Source of the DNA: a bacterium
Lineage (GTDB): Bacteria; Pseudomonadota; Alphaproteobacteria; Rhizobiales; Xanthobacteraceae
Assembly: GCA_029946075.1 (NCBI GenBank)
Contig: JAQSDT010000699.1
Coordinates: 1 to 17,215, forward strand
DNA length: 17,215 bases
Reading direction: 5' to 3'
Under the pieces are notes generated by a model. It worked only from the letters and a program-made list of their open reading frames with translations, ran no database searches and had not been told where the DNA came from. Of this stretch, positions 6,226 to 14,208 are shown in pieces; positions within the stretch are counted from its first letter, which is position 1; every line of letters begins with the position of its first letter. The translations under genes and the position numbers were made by a program.

Positions 6226-8040
6226 TCACACGCCGGAGCGAACCTGCACGTAGCTGCCGGGTGCATCCTCGATGGCGGGCAGGGCGCCCTCGCCAGGAAC
6301 GCGCGCCGGAACCTTGGGGCCCGACTTCTCGGATAGCCACTTGTCCCAGTCGTTCCACCACGAGCCGGGAAACTCCTTGGCGCCGGCCTGCCATTCGGCG
6401 AGCGTCGGTGGATTCTTGGCCGTTTCGTTCAGCCAATGCTGGTACTTCTTGGCGCGCGGCGGATTGACGACGCCGGCGATATGGCCAGAGCCCGCGAGCA
6501 TGAACCGGATCGGGCCACTGTAGATTTGGGTTGCCTTGTAGACCGAGCGGGCCGGCGCGATATGGTCTTCCTTGCCGGCCTGGATGTAGACGGGGATCGT
6601 GATCTTGTGCAGGTCGATCGGGGTATTGTCGATGACGATGCCGCCCGGCCGGCTCAGCAGGTTGTTCTGGTACATGTTGCGCAAATAGTAGCTGTGCATC
6701 GCCGCCGGCATGCGCGTGGCGTCGGCGTTCCAGTACAGCAGGTCGAACGGGAAGGGGTCCTTGCCCATCAGGTAGTTGTTCACCACGAACGACCAGATGA
6801 GATCGTTGGCGCGCAGGAGGTTGAACGTCGTCGCCATCTCGCTGCCCTCGAGATAGCCCTTCTTCGACATCATCTCCTCGATGCTGGCGAGCTGGTCCTC
6901 GTCGATGAAGACCCCGAGTTCGCCGGGCTCGGTGAAATCGACCTGGGCGGTGAAGAAGGTGCAGGCGGCGATGCGGTCGTCGCCGCGGGCCGCCATGTAG
7001 GACAAGGTCGCGGCCATCAGCGTGCCGCCGATGCAGTAGCCGATCGACGACACCTGGCGCTGGCCGGTGGCCTGCTCGATCGCACCGAGCGCCGCCAGCG
7101 GGCCCAGCTTCATGTAGTCCTCGAATACGAGCTTGCTGAGGCGCTCGTCGGGATTGACCCAGGAGATGACGAACACCGTATAGCCCTGTTCGGTCGCCCA
7201 CTTGATGAACGAGTTCTCGGGCTTGAGATCGAGGATGTAGAACTTGTTGATCCACGGCGGCACGATCAGCAGCGGTATCGCGTAGACCTCGGCGGTCGCC
7301 GGCGCGTACTGGATCAGCTGCATCAACTCGTTCTGGTAGACGACCTTGCCGGGCGAGGTGGCGACGTTCTTGCCGACCTTGAAGGCATCCAAGTCGGTCT
7401 GGCGGATCGCAAGCTTGCCTTTGCCGCGCTCGAGATCGCCCAACAGGTTCTGCAGGCCCTTGAGGAGGTTCTCACCTTTAGACTCGACGGTGGCCTTGAC
7501 GACCTGCGGGTTGGTCAGCGCGAAATTGGACGGCGACACCGCATCGATGAACTGCCGGGTATAGAAGTCGACCTTCTTCGCCGTCTTCTCATCGACGCCT
7601 TCGACTTCCTTGACGGTGCCCTGCAGCCAACGGGCAGTCAGCAGGTAGGACTGCTTCAGGTAGTCGAAGACCACCTCGTCCTTCCAGGCGGGATCGTTGA
7701 AGCGCTTGTCGCCCTTGGCCGGCTCGGCCAGCGGTTCGACCTTCTGGCCCATCATGCGCTGGGCGGTGATTTCCCACAGCTTGAGGTACTGCTGCCAGAG
7801 CGCCATCTGGGCCTGAACCAGCCGATTGGGGTCGGCCAGCATCTTGGCGGTGAAATCCATGAAGGTCTGGGTGAGGCCGAGCGGATCGGTGGGCTGGCTG
7901 CTGTCGGCCTTGTAGCGTTCGGCAAATTCCTGCAGCAGCTTCTGGCTGCGTTCGGCGATATTCGTGAACGCTGCCTGCATCTTCTCGGCTTCGGCCGGCG
8001 ACACTCCAGGAAAGGCAGCTGGGGCAGGCGTCTCAGACAT
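6226..8040 (-). CDS. phaC: Class I poly(3-hydroxyalkanoate) synthase
   Basis: Polymerises (R)-3-hydroxyacyl-CoA into polyester on granules, releasing CoA. The product is 604 residues, the usual class I size (about 590-600). The N-terminal PhaC_N region spans roughly 60-290 (DPNRLVQAQMALWQQYLKLW, PAWKDEVVFDYLKQSYLL). The alpha/beta-hydrolase core follows, with PPWINKFYILDLKPENSFI and the lipase-like box GYCIGG carrying the nucleophile Cys336; Asp492 (GKEDHIAP) and His520 (GSGHIAG) complete the triad. ATG 8040 (MSETPAPAAF) is chosen because AAGGGG lies a few bases before it; an upstream in-frame ATG at 8061 would add MIQKGKR without a better site. No phaA, phaB, phaR or phasin gene is in the window. 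The divergent lipoprotein gene starts 193 bases away. Confidence 0.97.
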   Translation of the reverse strand: MSETPAPAAFPGVSPAEAEKMQAAFTNIAERSQKLLQEFAERYKADSSQPTDPLGLTQTFMDFTAKMLADPNRLVQAQMALWQQYLKLWEITAQRMMGQKVEPLAEPAKGDKRFNDPAWKDEVVFDYLKQSYLLTARWLQGTVKEVEGVDEKTAKKVDFYTRQFIDAVSPSNFALTNPQVVKATVESKGENLLKGLQNLLGDLERGKGKLAIRQTDLDAFKVGKNVATSPGKVVYQNELMQLIQYAPATAEVYAIPLLIVPPWINKFYILDLKPENSFIKWATEQGYTVFVISWVNPDERLSKLVFEDYMKLGPLAALGAIEQATGQRQVSSIGYCIGGTLMAATLSYMAARGDDRIAACTFFTAQVDFTEPGELGVFIDEDQLASIEEMMSKKGYLEGSEMATTFNLLRANDLIWSFVVNNYLMGKDPFPFDLLYWNADATRMPAAMHSYYLRNMYQNNLLSRPGGIVIDNTPIDLHKITIPVYIQAGKEDHIAPARSVYKATQIYSGPIRFMLAGSGHIAGVVNPPRAKKYQHWLNETAKNPPTLAEWQAGAKEFPGSWWNDWDKWLSEKSGPKVPARVPGEGALPAIEDAPGSYVQVRSGV

Positions 8041-8233
8041 ACGTTTCCCCTTCTGAATCATCGACCTTGTGGCGTTTCTTGCGGAACTTTCTCCGTCCCG
8101 GTACCATACCTTGTGCTTGCATGCCCAAGTCGCCGAAGACTTGTATATAGGTAGGCTGCGACAACAGACGGGTCAAATTTCCTCTCGGCTTCCGCTAAAC
8201 ACAATAAGGGAGTCGGGCTTCAAGCGGGTGACA

Positions 8234-10591
8234 ATGATGCAGAGAGAACAACACACGATCGGCGGCCGTGGCCTGTGGTTCGGCCTCGTCGGCGTGTCTG
8301 CGTTGGCGCTCCTGTCGGGCTGCGGGATGTTCGGCGACAGCACGCCGGTGCAAAAGGTCAAGGCGCGTCCGGGTGCCGATGCATCGGTCACGGCAAGTGC
8401 CAGCCTGCCATCTGCTAATCCCGGCCGCCAATATGATGCGGGTATCGCGCCTGTCGACGAGACCCGCACGGTCCCGCAGCTCGGCTCCATTGTTGCCGGC
8501 CGCGGTGGTCAGAAGGCCCAGAAGGAAGCCATCGAGAAGGAAGCCGCCGACCGCGACGCCAAGGCGCGCGAGCAACGCCAGGCACGCACTGCCGCCGAAA
8601 AGGAGGCCAAGAGCAAGGCGCCGGCGGAAGATTCCAAGAAGGGGACGCCGCCTGTTGCCGGCGAGCCGACGCCAGGCCCTGCGCCCGCACCCGTCGTGGC
8701 GGTCCCGCCAGCTCCCGTCGCGGAACCGGCCCCCGCGCCGCCAGCAGTGGCACCCGCACCAGTGGTCGTGCCGGAGCCGGTTGCACCGCCGGCGCCGCCT
8801 GCCGATCCCAACAAGGCATTCATTCCGCCGCCGGGCTGGGCGCCTCCAGGCCAGCCTCCGGCGCCTAGCGTTGCGTCGGCCGCGCCTGTGGTGACGACTC
8901 CGGTCGCACCGCCGCCGGCCGCCGTAGTGACGACGATGGTCGAACCGCCGGCGCCGGCGGCAATGGTTGCGACGCCGACGCCAATCGTTGCGACACCTGC
9001 GCCGATAGTGGCCGAGGCAGCGCCGGCGCGCGCCTCCGATCCCAACAAGGCGTTCGTTCCGCCGCCAGGCTGGGCTCCTCCCGGACAGGCCGCGCCGACA
9101 GTCATAGCGTCGGCACCGCCGGCGCCATTACAGGCGCCTGTGCCGGTCGCCGCGCCGGCGGCTGAGCCCGCGGCGCCGACGCCTGTGCCGCAGTCCATGA
9201 CCGTTGCGGTAGCGCCGGTGCGTTCAGGCGATCCCGACAAAGCCTTCGTGCCGCCACCGGGCTGGACACCGCCAGGTCAGTCGCCGGCGCCGGTTGTCGC
9301 TTCGCTCGCCGAAGTTCCCGCGCCACCAGCTTCGCCCGTAACGCCGCCGACGGCTGCGCCGACCGCGTCGCCGGTGATCTTGGCGTCGGCGCAATCGGTC
9401 AGTCTGGTGCCGACTCCGGCCGTGGCTACTTCTTCACCGTCTCCCGTGGGTCGCGGTGATCCCAACAAGGCCTTTGTGCCGCCGCCGAATTGGACGCCGC
9501 CGAACCAAACTGCGGCGCCTGTCGTTGCGACGGCTGCCCCATCGGTCACAGCACCGATACCCACACCGGCCCCCGCGCCAATCGTCTCGGCCGCGGTAGA
9601 GCCGGCGCCGCTCGTCGCTGTTTCTGCGCCGGCACGTCCCGCCGATCCGAACAGAGCCTTTGTCCCGCCAACGGGTTGGGTGCCACCGAGCCGGGCGCCG
9701 GTGGGTGCCGATCTACTCTCGACGCCAACGGCGCGCGTGGCTTCTCCCGTTGCAGCACCGACTCCGATCGTCTCGACTCCGATCGTCTCGACTCCGATCG
9801 TCTCGACACCGATCGTCTCGACACCGGTCGCGCCGCCGTCGCCAGCGCCTGTCGTGATGGCTGCCGTGGCTCCGGCAGCGGTGTCCGAGCCTGCGCCACC
9901 GCCGGCCGCAATGCCGCCAGTTCCGGTGGCCGACCCGAGCAAGGCCTTCGTACCGCCGCCGGGTTGGGTGCCTCCGAGTCAGCCACGATCGCAGGAAGTG
10001 GCGGCAGCACCGGCCCCGCGTCCCGAGCCAGCGCCGGTGGTCGTGACGGCGCCGCGCCAGGAGCCGGTGGTCGTGACGCCTACGGCGCCGCCGGTCGTGG
10101 CGATGCCGGCCATGGCAGCACCGATCGTGGCAACGCCGGTATCCTTGTCGGCTGCGCCGCGGATCGAGGCCAATATCGCGACCGCGCAATCGGGTGCGGT
10201 GCCGTTCAGCGACGTCAGGTCGCCGCCCTTCGGCGGGCCGATGCAGGTCGCGGTGATTCAGTTCGGGCGCAGCTCGTCCGGACTGGGCGGTAACGACTAC
10301 GACGTGCTGGCACGCGTGGCAGAGATTCAGCGTCGCAATGGTGGCACGGTCCGTGTCGTGGCCCATGCCGATCAGGATGCCTATGGCGCCTCGTCGGCGC
10401 AGATCGAGCGCGGCAACTTCGAAGTGTCGCGCCGTCGCGCACTCGCGGTGGCCCAGCAGCTCCGCTCGCTCGGCGTTCCCCGGGACCGCATCATTGCCGA
10501 AGCCGCCTCCGACGAGGAGCCGATCTATCAGACCAGTACTGCCCGCGGCATTGCCGCCAACCGGCGCGCCGAAGTCTTCATCGACTTCTAG
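8234..10591 (+). CDS. Repeat-containing, Pro/Ala-rich lipoprotein with C-terminal OmpA-like domain
   Basis: A 785-residue predicted lipoprotein of no family I recognise as a whole. From MMQREQHTIGG the signal has a hydrophobic core LWFGLVGVSALALLSGC, with lipobox LSGC and Cys30 as the lipidation site. Residues about 80-130 are charged and probably helical (KEAIEKEAADRDAKAREQRQ). Residues 140-660 are almost entirely Pro, Ala, Val and Thr, likely extended or disordered, and contain six spaced copies of DPNKAFVPPPGWxPPxQ. Residues 670-785 resemble an OmpA C-terminal peptidoglycan-binding domain: VRVVAHAD, then SRRRALAVAQQLRSLGVPRDRI and NRRAEVFIDF at the end. A lipid anchor, long Pro-rich spacer and wall-binding domain suggest an envelope tether. 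Start 8234 is chosen because the signal peptide begins there; the frame is open back to 8069, and GTG 8228 is possible. Ribosome site is weak. The aminotransferase gene follows 19 bases later. Confidence 0.85.
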   Translation: MMQREQHTIGGRGLWFGLVGVSALALLSGCGMFGDSTPVQKVKARPGADASVTASASLPSANPGRQYDAGIAPVDETRTVPQLGSIVAGRGGQKAQKEAIEKEAADRDAKAREQRQARTAAEKEAKSKAPAEDSKKGTPPVAGEPTPGPAPAPVVAVPPAPVAEPAPAPPAVAPAPVVVPEPVAPPAPPADPNKAFIPPPGWAPPGQPPAPSVASAAPVVTTPVAPPPAAVVTTMVEPPAPAAMVATPTPIVATPAPIVAEAAPARASDPNKAFVPPPGWAPPGQAAPTVIASAPPAPLQAPVPVAAPAAEPAAPTPVPQSMTVAVAPVRSGDPDKAFVPPPGWTPPGQSPAPVVASLAEVPAPPASPVTPPTAAPTASPVILASAQSVSLVPTPAVATSSPSPVGRGDPNKAFVPPPNWTPPNQTAAPVVATAAPSVTAPIPTPAPAPIVSAAVEPAPLVAVSAPARPADPNRAFVPPTGWVPPSRAPVGADLLSTPTARVASPVAAPTPIVSTPIVSTPIVSTPIVSTPVAPPSPAPVVMAAVAPAAVSEPAPPPAAMPPVPVADPSKAFVPPPGWVPPSQPRSQEVAAAPAPRPEPAPVVVTAPRQEPVVVTPTAPPVVAMPAMAAPIVATPVSLSAAPRIEANIATAQSGAVPFSDVRSPPFGGPMQVAVIQFGRSSSGLGGNDYDVLARVAEIQRRNGGTVRVVAHADQDAYGASSAQIERGNFEVSRRRALAVAQQLRSLGVPRDRIIAEAASDEEPIYQTSTARGIAANRRAEVFIDF
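8804..9982 (+). repeat. Six dispersed copies of a DPNKAFVPPPGWxPPxQ-coding motif
   Basis: Copies of 51 bases begin at 8804, 9038, 9230, 9458, 9644 and 9932 (protein residues 191, 269, 333, 409, 471, 567). They read DPNKAFIPPPGWAPPGQ, DPNKAFVPPPGWAPPGQ, DPDKAFVPPPGWTPPGQ, DPNKAFVPPPNWTPPNQ, DPNRAFVPPTGWVPPSR and DPSKAFVPPPGWVPPSQ. The Asp-Pro, Ala-Phe, Pro-Pro and Trp positions never change, while the spacers of 45-79 residues are low-complexity Pro/Ala/Val and vary. The unequal spacing rules out a CRISPR array. Conservation of an aromatic pair inside otherwise free sequence argues for a binding function. Confidence 0.93.
9761..9820 (+). repeat. 15-bp microsatellite-like tandem repeat inside the lipoprotein gene
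   Basis: Four units of ACTCCGATCGTCTCG: units 1-3 (9761-9775, 9776-9790, 9791-9805) are identical; unit 4 (9806-9820) has one change (ACACC). A diverged fifth start, ACACCGGTCG, follows. Each unit codes TPIVS, in frame, so gain or loss of units would lengthen or shorten the spacer by five residues without breaking the gene. Confidence 0.92.
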
Positions 10592-10610
10592 TTCGCCAAG
10601 GAAGAACAAG

Positions 10611-11867
10611 ATGGACGATTCCGAATTTCATAGGCTGAAGCGCCTGCCGCCCTACGTGTTCGCGGAAGTGAATGCCATGAAGGCGCGCGCTCGCGCCGCC
10701 GGTCAGGACGTGATCGACCTCGGCATGGGCAATCCCGACCTGCCGACTGCTCCGCACATCGTGGCCAAGCTCGCCGAGGCCGCCGGCAACCCGCGCGCGC
10801 ACGGCTACTCCGCATCGCGCGGCATTCCGGGCCTGCGCAAGGCGCAGGCGGCCTATTACGCACGCCGCTTCAACGTCGATCTCGATCCCGAGAGCGAGAT
10901 CATCGTCACGCTGGGATCGAAAGAGGGGCTCGCCAACCTCGCGCAGGCCATCACCTCACCGGGCGACACAGTGCTGGTGCCCAATCCCAGTTATCCGATT
11001 CATCCCTACGGCTTCATCATTGCCGGCGGCTCGGTGCGCCACATCCCGGTGCCGGGCAGTACGTCGCTTGCCGAATTCCTGCCGGCGCTCGAGCGTGCGG
11101 TGCAGCACGCGGTCCCCAAGCCGTTGGCGCTGGTGCTGAACTATCCGTCGAACCCGACAGCCCAGGTCGTCGACCTCGATTTCTATGGTGCGATCGTCGA
11201 TTTCTGCAAACGCCAGGGCATCTGGATCCTGTCGGACCTCGCCTATGCCGAGATCTACTTCGACGGCGTGCCGCCACCTTCGGTGCTGCAGGTTCCGGGC
11301 GCGCGCGACATCGCCATCGAGTTCACCTCGATGAGCAAGACCTATTCGATGGCCGGCTGGCGTATCGGCTTCGCGGCTGGCAACAAGACGCTGATCACGG
11401 CGCTGACGCGCATCAAGTCCTACCTCGACTACGGCGCCTTCACGCCGATCCAGGTCGCGGCGACGGCGGCATTGAACGGTCCGCAGGATTGCGTCGCCGA
11501 GGCGCGCAACACCTACAAGGAGCGCCGCGACGTCCTGATGGAAGGCCTGCTTGCCGCCGGCTGGGACCTGCCGGCGCCGTCGGCCAGCATGTTCGCCTGG
11601 GCGCCTATCCCGAAGGACTTCGCCGAGTTGGGCTCGCTCGCCTTTTCCAAGCTGCTGCTCACCCAGGCAAATGTCGCGGTCTCGCCCGGCATCGGCTTCG
11701 GCGAGCATGGTGACGCGCATGTGCGAATAGCGCTGGTCGAGAACAAGCACCGTATCCGCCAGGCCGTCCGCAACATCCGCCAGGTGATGGCCGATCCGGC
11801 GCGCTCGATCGATCTCTACCTGCGTGGCGTTGGGGACAATATCACCCCGATCAAGGCTCGCGCCTAG
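10611..11867 (+). CDS. alaC: AlaC-like PLP-dependent aminotransferase (alanine/glutamate-pyruvate type)
   Basis: A 418-residue fold-type I, class I/II aminotransferase, very close in sequence to E. coli AlaC: RLPPYVFAEVNAMK, DVIDLGMGNPDLPTAPHIV, HGYSASRGIPGLRKAQAAYY, VTLGSKEGLANL, VLVPNPSYPIHPYG and YPSNPTAQVVDLDFY follow it almost block for block. The PLP-binding lysine is Lys243 in SMSKTYSMAGWRIGF; Asn181 (SNPTAQ), Asp209 and Tyr212 (SDLAYAE) contact the cofactor; the Arg in HVRIALVENKHRIRQ would hold the substrate carboxylate. Likely reaction: pyruvate plus glutamate to alanine plus 2-oxoglutarate. The related LL-diaminopimelate aminotransferase cannot be excluded by eye. ATG 10611 follows AAGGAAG; a longer open frame upstream overlaps the lipoprotein gene and is rejected. 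hom begins 25 bases downstream, a pairing that fits aspartate/alanine-family amino-acid synthesis. Confidence 0.9.
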   Translation: MDDSEFHRLKRLPPYVFAEVNAMKARARAAGQDVIDLGMGNPDLPTAPHIVAKLAEAAGNPRAHGYSASRGIPGLRKAQAAYYARRFNVDLDPESEIIVTLGSKEGLANLAQAITSPGDTVLVPNPSYPIHPYGFIIAGGSVRHIPVPGSTSLAEFLPALERAVQHAVPKPLALVLNYPSNPTAQVVDLDFYGAIVDFCKRQGIWILSDLAYAEIYFDGVPPPSVLQVPGARDIAIEFTSMSKTYSMAGWRIGFAAGNKTLITALTRIKSYLDYGAFTPIQVAATAALNGPQDCVAEARNTYKERRDVLMEGLLAAGWDLPAPSASMFAWAPIPKDFAELGSLAFSKLLLTQANVAVSPGIGFGEHGDAHVRIALVENKHRIRQAVRNIRQVMADPARSIDLYLRGVGDNITPIKARA

Positions 11868-11892
11868 CTGCATCCTGTCGTATCAGGCGCCC

Positions 11893-13185
11893 ATGAAAAC
11901 ACCCCTCAGAATTGGCATCGCCGGTCTCGGCACGGTTGGTGCTGGCGTGGTCAAGCTGCTGGCCGAGCACGGCCGGCTGCTGGCGTTGCGTGGCGGACGT
12001 CCTCTGAAGCTGGTCGCGGTCAGCGCCCGCTCGCGGACCAAGAAGCGCGACATCGATCTCGCCGGCATTCGCTGGGAGAAGGATCCGCTGGCGCTGGCAA
12101 CGGCTCCCGATATCGACGTCGTCGTCGAACTGATCGGCGGCAGCGGCGGGATCGCCCGTCGCCTGGTGCAGAAAGCGCTGACGTCCGGCAAGCACGTGGT
12201 CACCGCCAACAAGGCGCTGCTGGCACTGCATGGCGCCGAGATTGCGGCGCGGGCCGAGAAGAAGGACCGCATTCTCGCCTTCGAAGCCGCGGTCGCGGGC
12301 GGCATCCCGATCATCAAGGCGCTGCGTGAGGGCCTGGTCGGCAATCGCGTGCGGCGCCTCTACGGCATCCTCAACGGCACCTGCAACTACATCCTGACGA
12401 CGATGCGCGAGACCGGGCGCGATTTCGATGTCGTGCTCGCCGAGGCCCAGGCCGCGGGCTACGCCGAAGCCGACCCGAGCTTTGACGTCGACGGTATCGA
12501 TGCCGCCCACAAGCTCGCGGTGCTGACAGGGGCTGCATTTGGCGCCCGGGTCAATTTCGCCGGCATCCACGTCGAAGGCATCCGGCGCGTGACGTCGATG
12601 GACATCCAGTTCGCCGAGGAACTCGGCTATCGCATCAAGCTGCTGGGACTGGCGCGCGAGACGAAACACGGCATCGAGCAGCGCGTGCATCCGTGCATGG
12701 TGCCGCTGGCGACGCCGATCGCCCATATCGAGGGCGTGTTCAATGCCGTCGTGATCGACGGCGATTTCGTCGGCACCACGATGTTCCAAGGCCGCGGCGC
12801 GGGGCAGGGGCCGACCGCCTCGGCGGTCGTGGCCGACCTGGTCGACGTCGCGCGCGGCCGTCACATGCCGGCGTTCGTGGTTCCGGCCGAGCGCTTGGCG
12901 GACAGGCCGGCGTCGCCTATGGATCGCCATGTCGGCGCCTATTACATGCGCCTGATGGTGCAGGACCGGCCGGGCGTTATCTCGGCAGTCTCGGGCGCAC
13001 TTGCCAAGGAGCGCATCTCGCTGGAATCGATGCTGCAGCGCGGCCGTTCGCAATCGGGCGAAGTGCCGGTGGTGCTGACGACGCACGAGACGGAAGAAGC
13101 GGCGATGCGACGCGCTTTGGCGCGCATCGCCAAACTGAAGGCAGTGGCCGAAGAGCCCTGCCTGATCAGGATCGAGGCATTCTAG
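11893..13185 (+). CDS. hom: Homoserine dehydrogenase
   Basis: Reduces aspartate semialdehyde to homoserine with NAD(P)H, the branch point to threonine and methionine. The 430-residue product has an N-terminal Rossmann motif GIAGLGTVGAGV (residues 8-19), the VTANKALL block with Lys107, and the family signature AEADPSFDVDGIDAAHKLAV (191-210) with the acid residues and Lys207 of the active site. Residues from about 350 form a C-terminal ACT domain (MRLMVQDRPGVISAVSGAL), the usual site of threonine feedback control. It is a monofunctional enzyme without an aspartokinase domain. ATG 11893 is selected because MKTPLRIGIAGLG is the normal beginning; the ribosome site (CAGGCG) is weak. It lies 25 bases after the aminotransferase and 32 before glpX, consistent with one transcript. 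Confidence 0.96.
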   Translation: MKTPLRIGIAGLGTVGAGVVKLLAEHGRLLALRGGRPLKLVAVSARSRTKKRDIDLAGIRWEKDPLALATAPDIDVVVELIGGSGGIARRLVQKALTSGKHVVTANKALLALHGAEIAARAEKKDRILAFEAAVAGGIPIIKALREGLVGNRVRRLYGILNGTCNYILTTMRETGRDFDVVLAEAQAAGYAEADPSFDVDGIDAAHKLAVLTGAAFGARVNFAGIHVEGIRRVTSMDIQFAEELGYRIKLLGLARETKHGIEQRVHPCMVPLATPIAHIEGVFNAVVIDGDFVGTTMFQGRGAGQGPTASAVVADLVDVARGRHMPAFVVPAERLADRPASPMDRHVGAYYMRLMVQDRPGVISAVSGALAKERISLESMLQRGRSQSGEVPVVLTTHETEEAAMRRALARIAKLKAVAEEPCLIRIEAF

Positions 13186-13217
13186 GAAGGCGCTTTAGAC
13201 GCCATACGGAGGAAGCT

Positions 13218-14201
13218 ATGTCGGACGTAGGGAAGATGGACCGCAATCTGGCGCTGGAAGCGGTACGCGTCACCGAAGCGGCGGCGCTCGCGGCCTCCAA
13301 GCTGATGGGGCGCGGCGACGAGAAGATGGCCGACCAGGCGGCAGTCGATGCCATGCGCAGCGCGCTGAATACGCTTTCGATCGAAGGCACCGTGGTGATC
13401 GGCGAGGGCGAGCGCGACGAGGCGCCGATGCTCTACATCGGCGAGAAGGTCGGAGCCGGCGGGCCCAAGATCGATATCGCCCTCGATCCGCTCGAGGGCA
13501 CCACCATCACCGCCAAGGGTCTGCCCAACGGGCTCGCCGTCATGGCGATGGCCGAGCATGGTGGGTTCCTCAACGCGCCCGACGTCTACATGGACAAGAT
13601 CGCGGTCGGTGGCGGCTTGCCCGAGGGCATCGTCGATCTCGACAAGTCTGCCAAGCAGAACCTGGTCGATCTCGCCAAGGCGAAGAAGGTCGATGTGGCC
13701 GACCTGGTGGTCTGCATCCTCGATCGGCCGCGCCACTCCGAGCTGATCGCCAAGGTTCGCGAGGCGGGCGCGCGCATCATGCTGATCGGCGACGGTGACG
13801 TGTCCGGCGTGATCGCCACCTCGACCGGCGATTCAGGCATCGACATCTACATGGGCTCGGGCGGCGCGCCGGAAGGCGTGCTGGCGGCGGCGGCGTTGCG
13901 CGCCATCGGCGGCCAGATCCAGGGCCGGCTGCTGTTCCGCAACGACGACGAGAAGGCACGGGCCCGCAAGTGGGGCATCACCGATCTCAATCGCAAATAT
14001 TCGATGACCGACATGGCCAAGGGCGACGTCATGTTTGCCGCGACAGGCGTCACGTCGGGATCGATGCTGAAGGGCGTGCGCCGCTTCCACAACGGCGCCG
14101 AGACCCATTCGATCGTGATGCGTTCGAAGACCGGCACCGTGCGCTGGATTTCGGCGCACCACAATTTCTCGATCAAGACCGGCCTGCCGAGCTGGGCCTA
14201 G
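13218..14201 (+). CDS. glpX: Class II fructose-1,6-bisphosphatase
   Basis: Hydrolyses fructose 1,6-bisphosphate to fructose 6-phosphate, the gluconeogenic step, with a divalent metal. The 327-residue product has the class II motifs VVIGEGERDEAPMLYIGEKV (59-78) and DPLEGTT (90-96), which supply acidic metal ligands, as well as IMLIGDGDVSGVI and GSGGAPEGVLAAAAL. It starts MDRNLALEAVRVTEAAALAA after a short MSDVGK lead, typical for GlpX. The start is fixed by an excellent ACGGAGGAA four to eleven bases before ATG 13218. The upstream extension of the frame to 12693 overlaps hom and is not coding. Some bacterial GlpX proteins also cleave sedoheptulose bisphosphate; no Calvin-cycle genes are seen here. 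recJ starts seven bases after its stop. Confidence 0.96.
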   Translation: MSDVGKMDRNLALEAVRVTEAAALAASKLMGRGDEKMADQAAVDAMRSALNTLSIEGTVVIGEGERDEAPMLYIGEKVGAGGPKIDIALDPLEGTTITAKGLPNGLAVMAMAEHGGFLNAPDVYMDKIAVGGGLPEGIVDLDKSAKQNLVDLAKAKKVDVADLVVCILDRPRHSELIAKVREAGARIMLIGDGDVSGVIATSTGDSGIDIYMGSGGAPEGVLAAAALRAIGGQIQGRLLFRNDDEKARARKWGITDLNRKYSMTDMAKGDVMFAATGVTSGSMLKGVRRFHNGAETHSIVMRSKTGTVRWISAHHNFSIKTGLPSWA

Positions 14202-14208
14202 GGCCAGC

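Noticed and set aside
5904..6467. Possible 187-residue gene in the GMC-phaC gap
   Set aside because: No recognisable motif or clear ribosome site, and its second half is antisense to conserved phaC sequence.
6436..8154. 572-residue open frame antisense to phaC
   Set aside because: Mirrors phaC codons; Asp/Leu/Val/Gly-rich with no domain. phaC has an intact catalytic triad on the other strand.
8041..8233. Promoter pair in the phaC-lipoprotein gap
   Set aside because: TATATA (8144-8149) and TTGCAT (8117-8122) are 21 bases apart, too far for a normal promoter, and no clear minus-strand pair was found, so none is called.
8509..9942. Glycine-rich antisense frames over the lipoprotein (8509-9240 and 9277-9942)
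   Set aside because: Gly/Ala/Thr runs are the expected reverse reading of Pro/Ala/Val repeats; the plus-strand frame has lipobox and OmpA-like domain.
8804..9982. Regularly recurring repeats considered as a CRISPR array
   Set aside because: Spacing varies from 186 to 288 bases, the copies are degenerate at third positions and all are in one coding frame, so they are protein repeats.
11851..13086. 411-residue open frame antisense to hom
   Set aside because: Shadow of a well-conserved homoserine dehydrogenase.
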